DNA from: Sarcina sp. DSM 11001
GTDB taxonomy: Bacteria > Bacillota > Clostridia > Lachnospirales > Lachnospiraceae
Length of the DNA stretch: 63,989 nucleotides
Direction of reading: 5' to 3'
Assembly: GCF_900101015.1 (NCBI RefSeq)
Contig: NZ_FNFZ01000025.1
Location: 1 to 63,989 of the forward strand
Shown: in pieces, positions 7,855-17,234 of the stretch
Layout of the letters: every line of letters starts with the position of its first letter
Position numbering within the stretch: the stretch's first letter is position 1
Notes under the pieces: generated by a model
Databases searched by the model: none
The model's input: the letters and a program-made list of their open reading frames with translations, nothing else
Told to the model about the DNA's origin: nothing
Translations under genes and position numbers: made by a program

Positions 7855-9411
7855 TCAGAGCAGCGAGGTAAATCTCTCAAATGCCGCGCTGCCATCGGGT
7901 GTGCGTTTAAATACTCCGGCGTCTTCGAGTACATGGGCGAAGACCTCTCCCACTTCCTGACGGAGGATCTGCCGCACGTTCCCGGGGGTCATTTCCGGAT
8001 GTCTGTTCCTGACTTCCTGTGCCCACTGGGCATGGGAAGCTGTAAGGGGGTCAGCCTGAAGATCACTGCCGTCTGTCAGGCCTTTTTCTACAGCGGCCAG
8101 TTCGTCCAGGAGCCGGGCGGGCAGTACTGCCAGACCCATGACTTCGATCAGGCCGATATTTTCTTTTTTAATATGATGCTTTTCCGCGTGGGGATGGAAA
8201 ACTCCCAGGGGATTTTCGGGTGTGGTAATGTTGTTGCGCAGCACCAGATCCAGTTCGTAATCCTCTCCTCTTCTGCGGGCGATGGGAGTGATGGTATTGT
8301 GGGGCTCCCCTTCTGTCTCGTGGAAGACAAAGGCTTCCGGGTCGTCATAGCCGCGCCATTTTTCCAGAATATGGGCAGCGAGCTCAATGATCCGGTTCCT
8401 GTCTGCCGCTTTGAGACGGATCACTGACATGGGCCATTTGACGATGCCCGTCTCCACGTCCTCATAGCCGGGGATGGTAAAGGGCTTCTCGATCTCTGCC
8501 CTCGCCATGGCAAATTCATATCTGCCGCCCTGATAGTGGTCATGGCTGAGTACACTGCCGCCTACGATCGGCAGGTCTGCGTTGGAGCCCACAAAATAAT
8601 GCGGGAACATCGTGATGAAATCCAGCAGACAGCGGAAGGCGTCGGCATCGATGTGCATCGGGATATGCTCTTTGTTAAACACGATGCAGTGCTCGTTGTA
8701 GTAGACATAGGGGCTGTACTGGAGGAAGAAATCCTTTCCGCCCATGACGATCGGAATGATCCTGTGGTTCTGTCTGGCGGGATGGTTCAGGTGTCCCGCA
8801 TAGCCTTCATTCTCGGCGCAGAGCAGGCACTTGGGGTAACCGGTGCTCTTCATTTTGCCCGCTTCCGCGATCGCTTTGGGATCCTTTTCCGGCTTGGAGA
8901 GGTTGATCGTGATGTCAAGGGTGCCGTATTCCGTGTCCACTGTCCACTTTTCGTCCCTGGCGATCCGGTCTCTCCGGATGTAGTTGGTATCACCGGAGAA
9001 GGTATAATACCAGTCGGTCGCCAGCGCAGGGGATTCCTGATACCGTTTCCTGAACCGGGCGATGACCTCCGAAGGACGGGGAACGAGAATTCCCGTCAGG
9101 GCCGTATCCAGCAGATCATAGTAGGTGGCGGATCTGCCTGCGATCACGCCGTGTTCGAAGGCATAGTCGCACAGACGATCCAGGATCTCCTGGATCGGAG
9201 GCAGTTTAATGCCCTCTTCCCCGGCAAGTTCGTCAGGATGAGAATTCTCACCTGCATTTACTGGAGAAAGAGATACAAGACCGTCAAATCCATCCATATG
9301 CAGGACTTCCAGAACACGGTTGGCGGCCCATACCCTGTCCTCTTCACTGATCCAGCACTTCTGCACTGCGTATTCGACCAGCTGGGAGATACACAGTTCC
9401 ATATTCTCCAT
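7855..9411 (-). CDS. galT: UDP-glucose--hexose-1-phosphate uridylyltransferase, class II
   Basis: A 518-aa protein of the low-GC Gram-positive type II GalT family (usual length about 490-520 aa). It transfers UMP from UDP-glucose to galactose-1-phosphate in the Leloir pathway. Family signatures include FPKCLLC-like YPKCLLCAENEGYAGH, HFRLIPI-like NHRIIPI, the GGSVLSHDHYQGGR segment and the C-terminal half of paired beta regions. The start at 9411 has AAGGAGG seven bases upstream; an in-frame codon eight residues earlier overlaps that site. It lies 81 bp downstream of galK on the same strand, and the two form the galactose catabolic operon. galE and galM are absent here. Confidence 0.93.
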   Translation of the reverse strand: MENMELCISQLVEYAVQKCWISEEDRVWAANRVLEVLHMDGFDGLVSLSPVNAGENSHPDELAGEEGIKLPPIQEILDRLCDYAFEHGVIAGRSATYYDLLDTALTGILVPRPSEVIARFRKRYQESPALATDWYYTFSGDTNYIRRDRIARDEKWTVDTEYGTLDITINLSKPEKDPKAIAEAGKMKSTGYPKCLLCAENEGYAGHLNHPARQNHRIIPIVMGGKDFFLQYSPYVYYNEHCIVFNKEHIPMHIDADAFRCLLDFITMFPHYFVGSNADLPIVGGSVLSHDHYQGGRYEFAMARAEIEKPFTIPGYEDVETGIVKWPMSVIRLKAADRNRIIELAAHILEKWRGYDDPEAFVFHETEGEPHNTITPIARRRGEDYELDLVLRNNITTPENPLGVFHPHAEKHHIKKENIGLIEVMGLAVLPARLLDELAAVEKGLTDGSDLQADPLTASHAQWAQEVRNRHPEMTPGNVRQILRQEVGEVFAHVLEDAGVFKRTPDGSAAFERFTSLL

Positions 9412-9492
9412 CAGATCCCTCCTTATTCTATCCACTGTTTAACCACTATTTATCCACGTATTGATCCATGAGCGTGACTCACTTCATCTTTA

Positions 9493-10788
9493 TCATTCCA
9501 CGAGCACACAGCCGCCCACGGGACGGATATAAGTCACTCTGCAGGCGCCGCTGCCCAGAACAGAATCCATGTCGGCCCGGAATCCGTCGACCATGTCGAG
9601 GGGGACGAAAGCCTGGATGGTGCCTGCGAAACCTCCGCCGTGGACCCTGAAGGCGCCTCGTCCTGCCAGATAATGGTCAGCCATGGCCAGCGCCAGGGCG
9701 ACCGGCTGATGGGCAGGATCCCGGTAGGTGTCCACATTCTGCAGATACATATAGGAGGAATGTCCCGATTCAGTGACCAGGTCCAGAAAACGGTCAAATG
9801 CGTTCTCCTCCAGCGCCTTCACCTGCTGCTCTACGCGGCAGCAGTCGGCATAATAGTGGACCGCGCGCATGAGGGCGCGGTCACCCAGCTTTTTCCTGAG
9901 TTCCGGAACCGCTTTATAAAAGTCCTTTTCATCGACTTCAGAGAGTACCTCTTTGCCAAGAGCCTCTGCCACTGACCGCATTTCCGCAGGGACTGCGGCG
10001 TAGTCTGCCGTCAGGTCGGAATGATCCCCGCCTGTGTCGATAATACAGAGGGCATATCCGGCGGACGCAAAGTCATATTGCACCTCGTGGTATTCAGGCG
10101 CTTCTTTCTTGAAAAAGTCAATGGCAACTATTCCGCCCAGCGCGCACCCCATCTGATCCAGGAGTCCGGACGGTTTGCCGAAATAAACGTTCTCGGCATA
10201 CTGGCCGATCCTGGCGATCTCAGCAAGGGAGATCTCATTTTTACAGAAAAGACCGTTGAGCATGACACCCACCAGCACTTCAAAACAGGCTGAGGACGAA
10301 AGTCCCGATCCGCCCGGCACGTCGGAGATAACAAAGGCATCAAAACCGGCAACGGAATACCCCTTTTCCGCGACCGCTGCCAGCATTCCGCGGATGATGG
10401 CTTTGGTCGTGTTTTCTTCTTCCTTCACAGGTGCCAGCGCACTGCAGTCGACAGCTGTCATGCCATATCCCTCGGAAAAGATCCGCACTGTACCGGTCCC
10501 GTTGGGAGCGGCGCAGGCAACGGCATCCAGGTCCACGGACCCGGTGAGCACTTTCCCGCGCTGGTGGTCGGTGTGGTTTCCTCCGATCTCGGTCCGTCCG
10601 GGCGCGGAAAAAATCGCCGCCTCTGTGTTTTCATCCCTGTCGAATTCTTTCATGAATCCATCGGCAACGCAGGTAATCCTGTCGCGGAAGGGCTGCAGCT
10701 GCGCGGCAGGACGACAGTAGATATGGGAAAGCAGCTGATCAAAGCCTCCCTGTGCCAGAGTGTTTTTTATGGAAATAATGGGTCTCAT
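9493..10788 (-). CDS. galK: Galactokinase
   Basis: A 431-aa GHMP kinase that phosphorylates galactose with ATP. Motif 1 reads PGRTEIGGNHTDH (usual GalK form PGRVNLIGEHTDY), the ATP loop is GGSGLSSSA, and the C-terminal GGGFAG motif is present. AAGGAGA precedes the ATG. As first gene of the galKT pair it is transcribed away from the AraC regulator, with about 290 bp of repeat-rich DNA between them. The slightly long N-terminus and the changed motif 1 fit the class seen beside type II GalT in Clostridia. Confidence 0.92.
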   Translation of the reverse strand: MRPIISIKNTLAQGGFDQLLSHIYCRPAAQLQPFRDRITCVADGFMKEFDRDENTEAAIFSAPGRTEIGGNHTDHQRGKVLTGSVDLDAVACAAPNGTGTVRIFSEGYGMTAVDCSALAPVKEEENTTKAIIRGMLAAVAEKGYSVAGFDAFVISDVPGGSGLSSSACFEVLVGVMLNGLFCKNEISLAEIARIGQYAENVYFGKPSGLLDQMGCALGGIVAIDFFKKEAPEYHEVQYDFASAGYALCIIDTGGDHSDLTADYAAVPAEMRSVAEALGKEVLSEVDEKDFYKAVPELRKKLGDRALMRAVHYYADCCRVEQQVKALEENAFDRFLDLVTESGHSSYMYLQNVDTYRDPAHQPVALALAMADHYLAGRGAFRVHGGGFAGTIQAFVPLDMVDGFRADMDSVLGSGACRVTYIRPVGGCVLVE

Positions 10789-10849
10789 GCCTGATTCTCC
10801 TTTTTACAGATATTTAATTTGTATGTCGCAAAGTTTTGTGTGCTTTAAA

Positions 10850-10980
10850 ACACTTTAATCAAAACACTTTGAATTAAATCTCTTTGAATTTAAATCTTTG
10901 AATATAAATCTGTGAATAAAAAATCTGTGAATATAAATACTTTGAATAAAAATTCTGTGAGTAAAAATTCTTTGTAAAGG
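10850..10980. repeat. AT-rich degenerate repeat array upstream of galK
   Basis: Six to eight imperfect copies of a 14-17-nt unit resembling AAATCTTTGAATATA lie between the AraC-family gene and galK. They may be a regulator-binding array or a simple slippage-derived spacer. No sharp promoter could be singled out because the whole tract is AT-rich. Confidence 0.5.
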
Positions 10981-11079
10981 CGCTAAATCTCCCGAATTTT
11001 CAGACATACACCTAAATTATATGATATCCGGGTCCTTCTTAGAATGAATAATCCTGCAGTATATATGGAAATATGACGC

Positions 11080-11922
11080 CTATACCCGATTTTTGTTTCT
11101 CCATTCGCGGGGCGGTATGCCGTAGACCCCCTTAAAAGCCCGGGAAAAATGGAGCTGGTTCTGGTAGCCGACCGAAACGCCGGTCTCTGCCACAGAGAGA
11201 TCCGTTGTCTGCAAAATATCCGCGGCCTTGGCCATTCTGTAAGAAAGAAGGAAACCCTGGGGGGATTGTCCCTCTCTTTCCTTGAATATCTTGCCAAAAT
11301 AACTCCGGTTCAGACCGACGCTTTTTGCGATATCCTCGACAGAAATATCATTCTGATAATTACTTTCTATAAAGGAAATGGCTTCATGGACATAGTAATC
11401 CCTGAGGCTGCTTCCCGAATAGGTGTTGACTTGTCTGTTGGACCGGATGAGGGAGTCAAAAAACAGATAGAGATGCCCGACCAGATGCAGCTGGGATTCC
11501 TCCGGATGTTCTGTGATATACAGGGCTTCCTCTTTTACCTGTTCCCGGTAATCCGGCAGTGAAGCCCTGTAAACAGGAGCATCCAGGGAAAATCCTGCCC
11601 GGTCGATCCCCTCTCTGACGCTCATACCGTCAAATTCGATCCAGACATATTCCCAGGGCTCATCCGCATCGGCGAAATAAGTCGTGACACAGCCCGGGAA
11701 AATGAGGAACCCCTCATTTTCCCGGATCACGTGTTTTTTCAACTCTCCTGATGAATCCGGACACAATAAAGTCCCTTTTCCTTTCAGCACATAATGAAAC
11801 AAAAAATGTTCCCTGGACGCCGGACCAAACAGGTGTCCTGAGGGACATTGCTCATGCCCTGTCTGATACATCCCCAGATCAACAAAATGCCTTCCGGAAT
11901 ATATTTTAAAATTAAACAGCAT
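11080..11922 (-). CDS. AraC-family transcriptional regulator
   Basis: A 280-aa regulator with an N-terminal cupin-like sensing domain (about 1-160, HFLFHYVLKGKG ... FLIFPGCVTTYFAD) and a C-terminal AraC-type double helix-turn-helix (about 180-278; ISVEDIAKSVGLNRSYFGKIFKE and AETGVSVGYQNQLHFSRAFK). This layout is typical of regulators of alpha-galactoside (raffinose/melibiose) use. It lies upstream of galKT on the same strand and divergent from a second AraC gene, so it probably responds to a galactoside and controls neighbouring genes. Confidence 0.87.
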   Translation of the reverse strand: MLFNFKIYSGRHFVDLGMYQTGHEQCPSGHLFGPASREHFLFHYVLKGKGTLLCPDSSGELKKHVIRENEGFLIFPGCVTTYFADADEPWEYVWIEFDGMSVREGIDRAGFSLDAPVYRASLPDYREQVKEEALYITEHPEESQLHLVGHLYLFFDSLIRSNRQVNTYSGSSLRDYYVHEAISFIESNYQNDISVEDIAKSVGLNRSYFGKIFKEREGQSPQGFLLSYRMAKAADILQTTDLSVAETGVSVGYQNQLHFSRAFKGVYGIPPREWRNKNRV

Positions 11923-12184
11923 TTCTCAGGTCCTCACTTTATTGTCCTTGCACTTCCCCGCGGAACAGTGTACAGACACCCCCGTCCCCCCTGTCTATAT
12001 TTCCATATTACATCAAAATATACCAAAATGAGTCTATATTTATCGGTTTAGATTCAAACATTGCAAAATGGCATATAACTACTGGCTGTACGCCATACAA
12101 ATATCGCATATTGGCATATTATAATGGCTCGAAAGGATAAGGAAGAGATATCACTTTTACGATAAGCACGGGCAGGGAGGCAGC
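11923..12184. promoter_or_regulatory. Shared control region between two divergent AraC genes
   Basis: This 262-bp AT-rich region holds two copies of GTCTATATTT (about 11993 and 12031, spaced about 39 bp), repeated GGCATAT/GCCATA half-sites, and TATAAT at about 12118 in rightward orientation. The repeats are plausible AraC-type operator half-sites, but none has been tested here. Confidence 0.4.
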
Positions 12185-13225
12185 ATGAGTGAACAGGTAA
12201 AGCGATATAGGAAAGAGGCAGATAAGCTCTTCAGGGATTTTGCTTCCATACAAAATACACTGGAGGAAATACCTCCTCTGTATCTGGATTACTGCGGCAT
12301 CGAGGAATGCCGTCCGGGCCACAGTTTCGGTCCCCACATCCGGGATGAATTTGCGCTGCACATCATACTGGATGGAAAGGGGGTATTTCATAACGGGAAG
12401 GATCGTTTTGAAATCGGACCGGACAACATGTTCCTCATCTATCCGGGGGATGAGACCTTTTATAAGGCAGATCTGCAGGATCCGTGGTATTACGTCTGGA
12501 TCGGATTTCACGGTGCCAGTGCCGAACGCTTAATGGAGAATATCGGCTTTACAAAAACGAATCCCGTACTTCCTTTTGCCGATGGCAGTTTAGTGCTGGA
12601 GACTGTCCATGCCGCCATGCAGATTGAGACCGATGTCCTGGCGGAAGCTTTTTTCCGCCGTGCCTGCATAAACAGAGTGATCGGACTGATTTTAGACGGT
12701 TCCACCAACCGCAGGCCCCTGGGTATGGTCACGACTCAGGAGGTCTCCTATACAACCTATGCGGCGCGGTATCTGCAGCGTCATTTTTCCGAGCAGGTCC
12801 GGGTGAACAAGCTGGCTGAAAGAATCGGTATCTCCCGCAGCTATCTCGTCCGCCTGTTTCGCGAGCATTATGGTATCTCTCCCCAGGAATACCTGATCCG
12901 TCTCAGAATGGTACATGCATCAGAGTGTCTGCTCCTCACAGACGATTCCATCCACAATATTGCCCTGGAGAGCGGTTACCAGGATCCCCTGGCTTTTTCA
13001 AGATATTTTAAACAGCGTTTCGGTGTCAGCCCCCGCTTGTACCGGGAACAGCACAAACAGGACAGCGTGACACAGAAAGACCCAAATCCTTTTGAATCCG
13101 ACACAGACAGTACATCTGATGAGCCCGCCCCCCATGACGGTCAGAAGGTTCATCACGACGATAAACAGACAGCACGGCTGCCCCGCCATCAAGAAAAAGG
13201 AGTTCACCATGGCAATTGTGTATAA
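12185..13225 (+). CDS. AraC-family transcriptional regulator, upstream of alpha-galactosidase
   Basis: A 346-aa regulator: N-terminal sensing cupin (about 20-150, GHSFGPHIRDEFALHIIL and MFLIYPGDETFYKAD), then an AraC double helix-turn-helix (about 195-295; RVNKLAERIGISRSYLVRLFRE, ALESGYQDPLAFSRYFKQRF). The last 50 residues are a polar, His/Asp-rich tail not needed for the fold. It shares its sensing-domain pattern with the divergent AraC gene, so the pair probably arose by duplication. Its end overlaps the start of the GH36 gene by 17 bp, so the two are probably translationally coupled and co-regulated. Confidence 0.87.
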   Translation: MSEQVKRYRKEADKLFRDFASIQNTLEEIPPLYLDYCGIEECRPGHSFGPHIRDEFALHIILDGKGVFHNGKDRFEIGPDNMFLIYPGDETFYKADLQDPWYYVWIGFHGASAERLMENIGFTKTNPVLPFADGSLVLETVHAAMQIETDVLAEAFFRRACINRVIGLILDGSTNRRPLGMVTTQEVSYTTYAARYLQRHFSEQVRVNKLAERIGISRSYLVRLFREHYGISPQEYLIRLRMVHASECLLLTDDSIHNIALESGYQDPLAFSRYFKQRFGVSPRLYREQHKQDSVTQKDPNPFESDTDSTSDEPAPHDGQKVHHDDKQTARLPRHQEKGVHHGNCV

Positions 13226-15407
13226 CGAAAACAAAAAGACCTTTTCCCTCCATACCGCCAGGACGACCTATCAGCTGAAGATCGGGAATCTCAACTATGT
13301 AAAGCACCTCTACTACGGAGCGACGATCCGGGATGAGGATCTGGTCTATCTGATCCGGCAATATGACCGGGGTTTTTCGGGCAACCCCTATGATTCTCTG
13401 AAGGAGCGCACCTTTTCGCTGGACGCTCAGCCCCAGGAGTTCACGACGCAGCAGCAGGGAGATTTCCGGATCAATTCCATCGAAGTGCAGAATTCTGACG
13501 GCAGCTTCTCCTTCAATGGCAGGTATGTTTCCCACAGGATGTATCATGGTCCCTTTACCCTGCAGGGGCTGCCCACTGCCTTTGCCACAGAAAACGACAC
13601 CGTTGACAGTCTGGAACTGACCATTGAGGATGCGGTAACCAATGTCCAGGTCACACTCCTGTATTCCGTCTTTGAGGAGGCGGACATCATCATGCGCGCA
13701 GCCAGAGTCCATAATGGAGGAAAAGAAACGATCCAGCTCAAGCGGATCATGTCTCTGAACATGGACTACATGAACGGACAGAATCTGGATCTGATCTCCC
13801 TGCCGGGCAGATATGGTCAGGAGAGACAGGTTGAGCGTCAGCCCCTGACTCACCATGTGCACAAGATCCGCAGCGGCCGAGGCATATCCTCTCACCAGCA
13901 GAACCCCTTTATTGCCCTGGCGGAGAGGACGACGACCGAAGATTTCGGTGCCTGCTATGGCTTTGCGCTCATGTATTCGGGAAGCTTTCTGGCAGAGGTC
14001 GAGCTTGACCAGTACGACCAGGCCCGCCTGGTAATGGGCATCAACGACCGCCTGTTCAGCTACCCGGTAGATCCCGGTGAGGACTTTGACACTCCCGCTG
14101 TGCTCATGACCTATACTCACAAGGGTCTGACCCGGATGAGTCAGAACTACCACAACTTTATCCGGAACAATCTGAATAAAAGTAAGTTTGTCCGCGATGT
14201 GAGGCGCCCCGTCCTGATCAACACCTGGGAAGCAGCCTTCTTTGACTTCGACGATGAAAAGCTCATTGAGATCGCAAAAGCTGCCAAAGGAATGGGCGTC
14301 GAAATGATCGTCATGGATGACGGGTGGTTCGGCAAGCGCGACGATGACAACTCCGGCCTGGGCGACTGGTATGTCAATGAAAAGAAGATCAAGTGCGGCC
14401 TCACAGAGCTGGTCCGCCAGATCAATGATCTGGATATGAAATTCGGGATCTGGTTTGAGCCCGAGATGGTCTCCGAGGACTCCGACCTTTTCCGGGCCCA
14501 TCCCGACTGGGCAATGGAGATCCCCGGGCGCAGGGCGGTCCGGAGCCGCAACCAGCTGGCCCTCGATGTGGGCAGAAAAGAAGTCCAGGACTACCTGATC
14601 GAGAGCATCAACCGGATCCTGGACAGCGCCAATATCTATTATGTGAAATGGGACATCAACCGTGCCATCACGGATCTGTGGTCCAACGCGCTCCCGGCGG
14701 AATGCCAGGGAGAGGTCTCTCACCGCTACGTGCTCGGACTTTATCGTGTCATGGACGGCATCATCAAGACCCACCCGGATATCATGTTCGAAGGATGCGC
14801 GGGCGGCGGCGGACGCTTCGATCCCGCCATGCTGACCTATTTTGTCCAGTACTGGAGCTCCGACAACACCAAGCCGCTGGACAACCTCAAACTCCACTAC
14901 GGTTCCTCCTTCCTCTATCCGGTCAGTACTATGGGGGCCCATGTCTCGAAAGCCAGTCCCATGGTCCCCTTCGAGACCAAAGCCGCCATCGCCATGTGCG
15001 GTACCTTCGGATATGAGCTCGACGCGACAAAGCTCAAAAAGAAAGAGATCCGGACCTGCAAAAAGATGAGCGGCCTCTACCACAAGTATTACGACCTCAA
15101 CTTCTTCGGCGATTACTACCGGCTGGCAAACCCCTTTGAGCAGGTCAATCTCGTGGCCTGGGAAAGTGTCGCAAAAGATAAGAGCGAAGCCCTGGTAACC
15201 GTGATCACTGTCAACCTGACTGTCAACGGCCCCCAGGAATACATCAAATGCAAGGGTCTCTCTCCCGACACCCTCTACCGGGTTGAAAGAGATGGCAAAG
15301 CTCTGACCGCAAGCGGAATGGCACTCATGCACGCCGGTCTCCCCATTCCCCGGGAGGTCCCTGAATACACTGCCTTCCTCTATCACTTGACCGCGGTCAA
15401 AGAATGA
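13209..15407 (+). CDS. Alpha-galactosidase, GH36
   Basis: A 732-aa GH36 enzyme that removes terminal alpha-1,6-galactose from melibiose, raffinose and related sugars. The catalytic nucleophile is Asp in VKWDINR (about residue 482) and the acid/base is Asp in WSSDNTKP (about 552); MDDGWFGKR and the GGGGRFDP motif are also typical. There is no signal peptide, so it acts in the cytoplasm on imported sugar. AAGGAG before 13209 fixes the start; the open frame extends 39 codons further upstream into the AraC gene. It probably belongs to the galactoside regulon with the ABC importer that follows. Confidence 0.94.
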   Translation: MAIVYNENKKTFSLHTARTTYQLKIGNLNYVKHLYYGATIRDEDLVYLIRQYDRGFSGNPYDSLKERTFSLDAQPQEFTTQQQGDFRINSIEVQNSDGSFSFNGRYVSHRMYHGPFTLQGLPTAFATENDTVDSLELTIEDAVTNVQVTLLYSVFEEADIIMRAARVHNGGKETIQLKRIMSLNMDYMNGQNLDLISLPGRYGQERQVERQPLTHHVHKIRSGRGISSHQQNPFIALAERTTTEDFGACYGFALMYSGSFLAEVELDQYDQARLVMGINDRLFSYPVDPGEDFDTPAVLMTYTHKGLTRMSQNYHNFIRNNLNKSKFVRDVRRPVLINTWEAAFFDFDDEKLIEIAKAAKGMGVEMIVMDDGWFGKRDDDNSGLGDWYVNEKKIKCGLTELVRQINDLDMKFGIWFEPEMVSEDSDLFRAHPDWAMEIPGRRAVRSRNQLALDVGRKEVQDYLIESINRILDSANIYYVKWDINRAITDLWSNALPAECQGEVSHRYVLGLYRVMDGIIKTHPDIMFEGCAGGGGRFDPAMLTYFVQYWSSDNTKPLDNLKLHYGSSFLYPVSTMGAHVSKASPMVPFETKAAIAMCGTFGYELDATKLKKKEIRTCKKMSGLYHKYYDLNFFGDYYRLANPFEQVNLVAWESVAKDKSEALVTVITVNLTVNGPQEYIKCKGLSPDTLYRVERDGKALTASGMALMHAGLPIPREVPEYTAFLYHLTAVKE

Positions 15408-15410
15408 TGA

Positions 15411-15494
15411 CCTCGTTTTTTCGATTACATGTCGGGTTTTCCGCGAAAAACCCGCGAAAAACGCCTCGAATTTCGATGGGGTCCGTACGGTAAC
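15411..15494 (+). repeat. Dispersed hairpin element, copy 1 (short form)
   Basis: This 84-bp segment just after the alpha-galactosidase stop shares its core with 29176-29367 and 50221-50383: a GTTTT..CGCG / CGCGAAAAAC hairpin, the CGCCTCGA box and the closing GTCCGTACGGTAAC. It lacks the 5' hairpin module of the longer copies. The rest of the 373-bp spacer up to 15780 is AT-rich and probably holds the importer promoter, but I could not place one confidently. Confidence 0.65.
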
Positions 15495-15780
15495 TTAAAC
15501 ATCATTTTCCCATGCCCGGTAAACATGGTTCCATGTACGTAATCGTGAATTATTTGTAAACTTTACGTGAACAAAACTTACTATTTCATGGCATTTTGAC
15601 GAAAAAAGCGCAATTCCATCGGATAAGTGCCTGAAAAACCGCAGATCCGGCTCAGCGGATCTGTTAATCCAAAGGAATCAGGGAAACCATGAGACCTGAT
15701 GATCATTTCACAAAATACCATCTGCTGAAGCATTGGTTTCCGTGACTCCTTCTCATCATGATCAGAAAGGAGAAACTGTT

Positions 15781-17112
15781 ATGATGAAAAAGTTAATGGC
15801 ACTGGCGATGGCGGGCATGATGGCCCTGTCCCTCGCAGCCTGCGGCGGCGGTTCCAGCTCCGCCAGCCCCTCCGGGAACGGCAACTCCGGCGCAGCCCCT
15901 TCCAACAGCCTGACGATCAATATCTGGGATTCCAACCAGCAGGCAGGTCTTCAGGAGATCGTGGACGAATGGTCCGCGGAATCCGGAATCTCGGCCAAGA
16001 TCGAAGTCGTCGACTGGGACAACTACTGGACACTTCTCGAAGCAGGCGCTTCCGGCGGCACTATGCCGGATGTCTTCTGGATGCATTCCAACACGGCACA
16101 GATGTATATGGAAAATGACCTCCTGCTCGACCTCGACGACTATATCGCGAACGATGAGTCCATGGATATGTCCAAGTTCTATCAGGGCATTGTCCAGCTG
16201 TATACCCGCAGCGACGGCAAGGTCTTTGCGCTCCCCAAGGATCACGATACCATCTGCCTTCTGTACAATAAGGCGATCTTCGATCAGTATGGAGTCGATT
16301 ATCCGACAGCAGACTGGACCTGGGAGGACATGTACGAAGCCGCGAAGAAGATCACGGAAGCTTCCAAAGGCGATGTCTATGGCATGGCAATGAACACCTC
16401 CAACAACCAGGACGGCTGGTACAACCTGATTTATGATTACGGCGCAGAAGTCATCACCGAGGATCATAAGGGCACCACGATCGGTTCGCCGGAAGGCAAG
16501 GCCGGTATGGAAATGGTCCGCAAGCTCCTCTCTGTCGGTGCTCCCCAGGCAGTCGTCGCCGAGACCGGCACAGACTCCCTCTTCCAGTCCGGCAAGTGCG
16601 CTATGATCACTCAGGGTTCCTGGATGATCAACAGCTTCTACAAGGCAGAGAACCATGCGGATTATTACTGGGCTCTTCTTCCCTATGCAGATGTAAACGG
16701 AAACGGCCAGTGTGATGACGGCGAGCGCCAGTCCTGCTACAACGGTCTCGGCTGGGCAGCCAGTGCAAGCACCTCCAATCCCGATGCCTGCTACAGCCTG
16801 ATCTCCTATCTCTGCTCTGAGCCCAGCCAGATCAAACAGGCTGAACTGGGTGTCACCATGGCCGGTATGGAAGGCGTCTCCGAAGCTTTCGGCAAAGCCT
16901 TTGAAGGCATGGATGTCTCTCCTTTCATCGAGATGGAGAACTTCAAGCTGTACTTCCGTCCTTACACCAGGAACACCACTGTCTGGGAGGACAAGCTCCA
17001 GCAGGCAGGCGCTTTCCTCGACGCATGGCAGGATCCCTCCGACCCCGCGAAGATGGAACAGGCCTGTGATAACGCGCAGAAGATCATTGAAGACTGCATA
17101 GCGGCAGAATAA
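15781..17112 (+). CDS. Sugar ABC transporter substrate-binding lipoprotein
   Basis: A 443-aa extracellular solute-binding protein (family 1). It has a lipoprotein signal with lipobox LAAC (Cys at residue 21) and a Ser/Gly-rich linker, then the binding domain (INIWDSNQQAG, GGTMPDVFWMHSN, FALPKDHDTICLLYN, ITQGSWMINSFY). AAAGGAG precedes the ATG at 15781; an upstream in-frame start lacks a site. It delivers an oligosaccharide, probably an alpha-galactoside given the neighbours, to the two permeases downstream. The gene begins the importer operon. Confidence 0.92.
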   Translation: MMKKLMALAMAGMMALSLAACGGGSSSASPSGNGNSGAAPSNSLTINIWDSNQQAGLQEIVDEWSAESGISAKIEVVDWDNYWTLLEAGASGGTMPDVFWMHSNTAQMYMENDLLLDLDDYIANDESMDMSKFYQGIVQLYTRSDGKVFALPKDHDTICLLYNKAIFDQYGVDYPTADWTWEDMYEAAKKITEASKGDVYGMAMNTSNNQDGWYNLIYDYGAEVITEDHKGTTIGSPEGKAGMEMVRKLLSVGAPQAVVAETGTDSLFQSGKCAMITQGSWMINSFYKAENHADYYWALLPYADVNGNGQCDDGERQSCYNGLGWAASASTSNPDACYSLISYLCSEPSQIKQAELGVTMAGMEGVSEAFGKAFEGMDVSPFIEMENFKLYFRPYTRNTTVWEDKLQQAGAFLDAWQDPSDPAKMEQACDNAQKIIEDCIAAE

Positions 17113-17234
17113 AAAGCAGAATAAAAATGCTTTAAGCCTTATCAGTTAATAAATCTCAATGAATCTGTGCAGACTGTCCAGAATCTTTATAGAATCTGTA
17201 TAATTCCCTATAAACAAAACTTATGGAGGGAAGC

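Noticed and set aside
13026-15386. 786-codon open frame on the minus strand
   Set aside because: It lies opposite a clear GH36 alpha-galactosidase and is a codon-bias shadow; no ribosome site and no protein family pattern.
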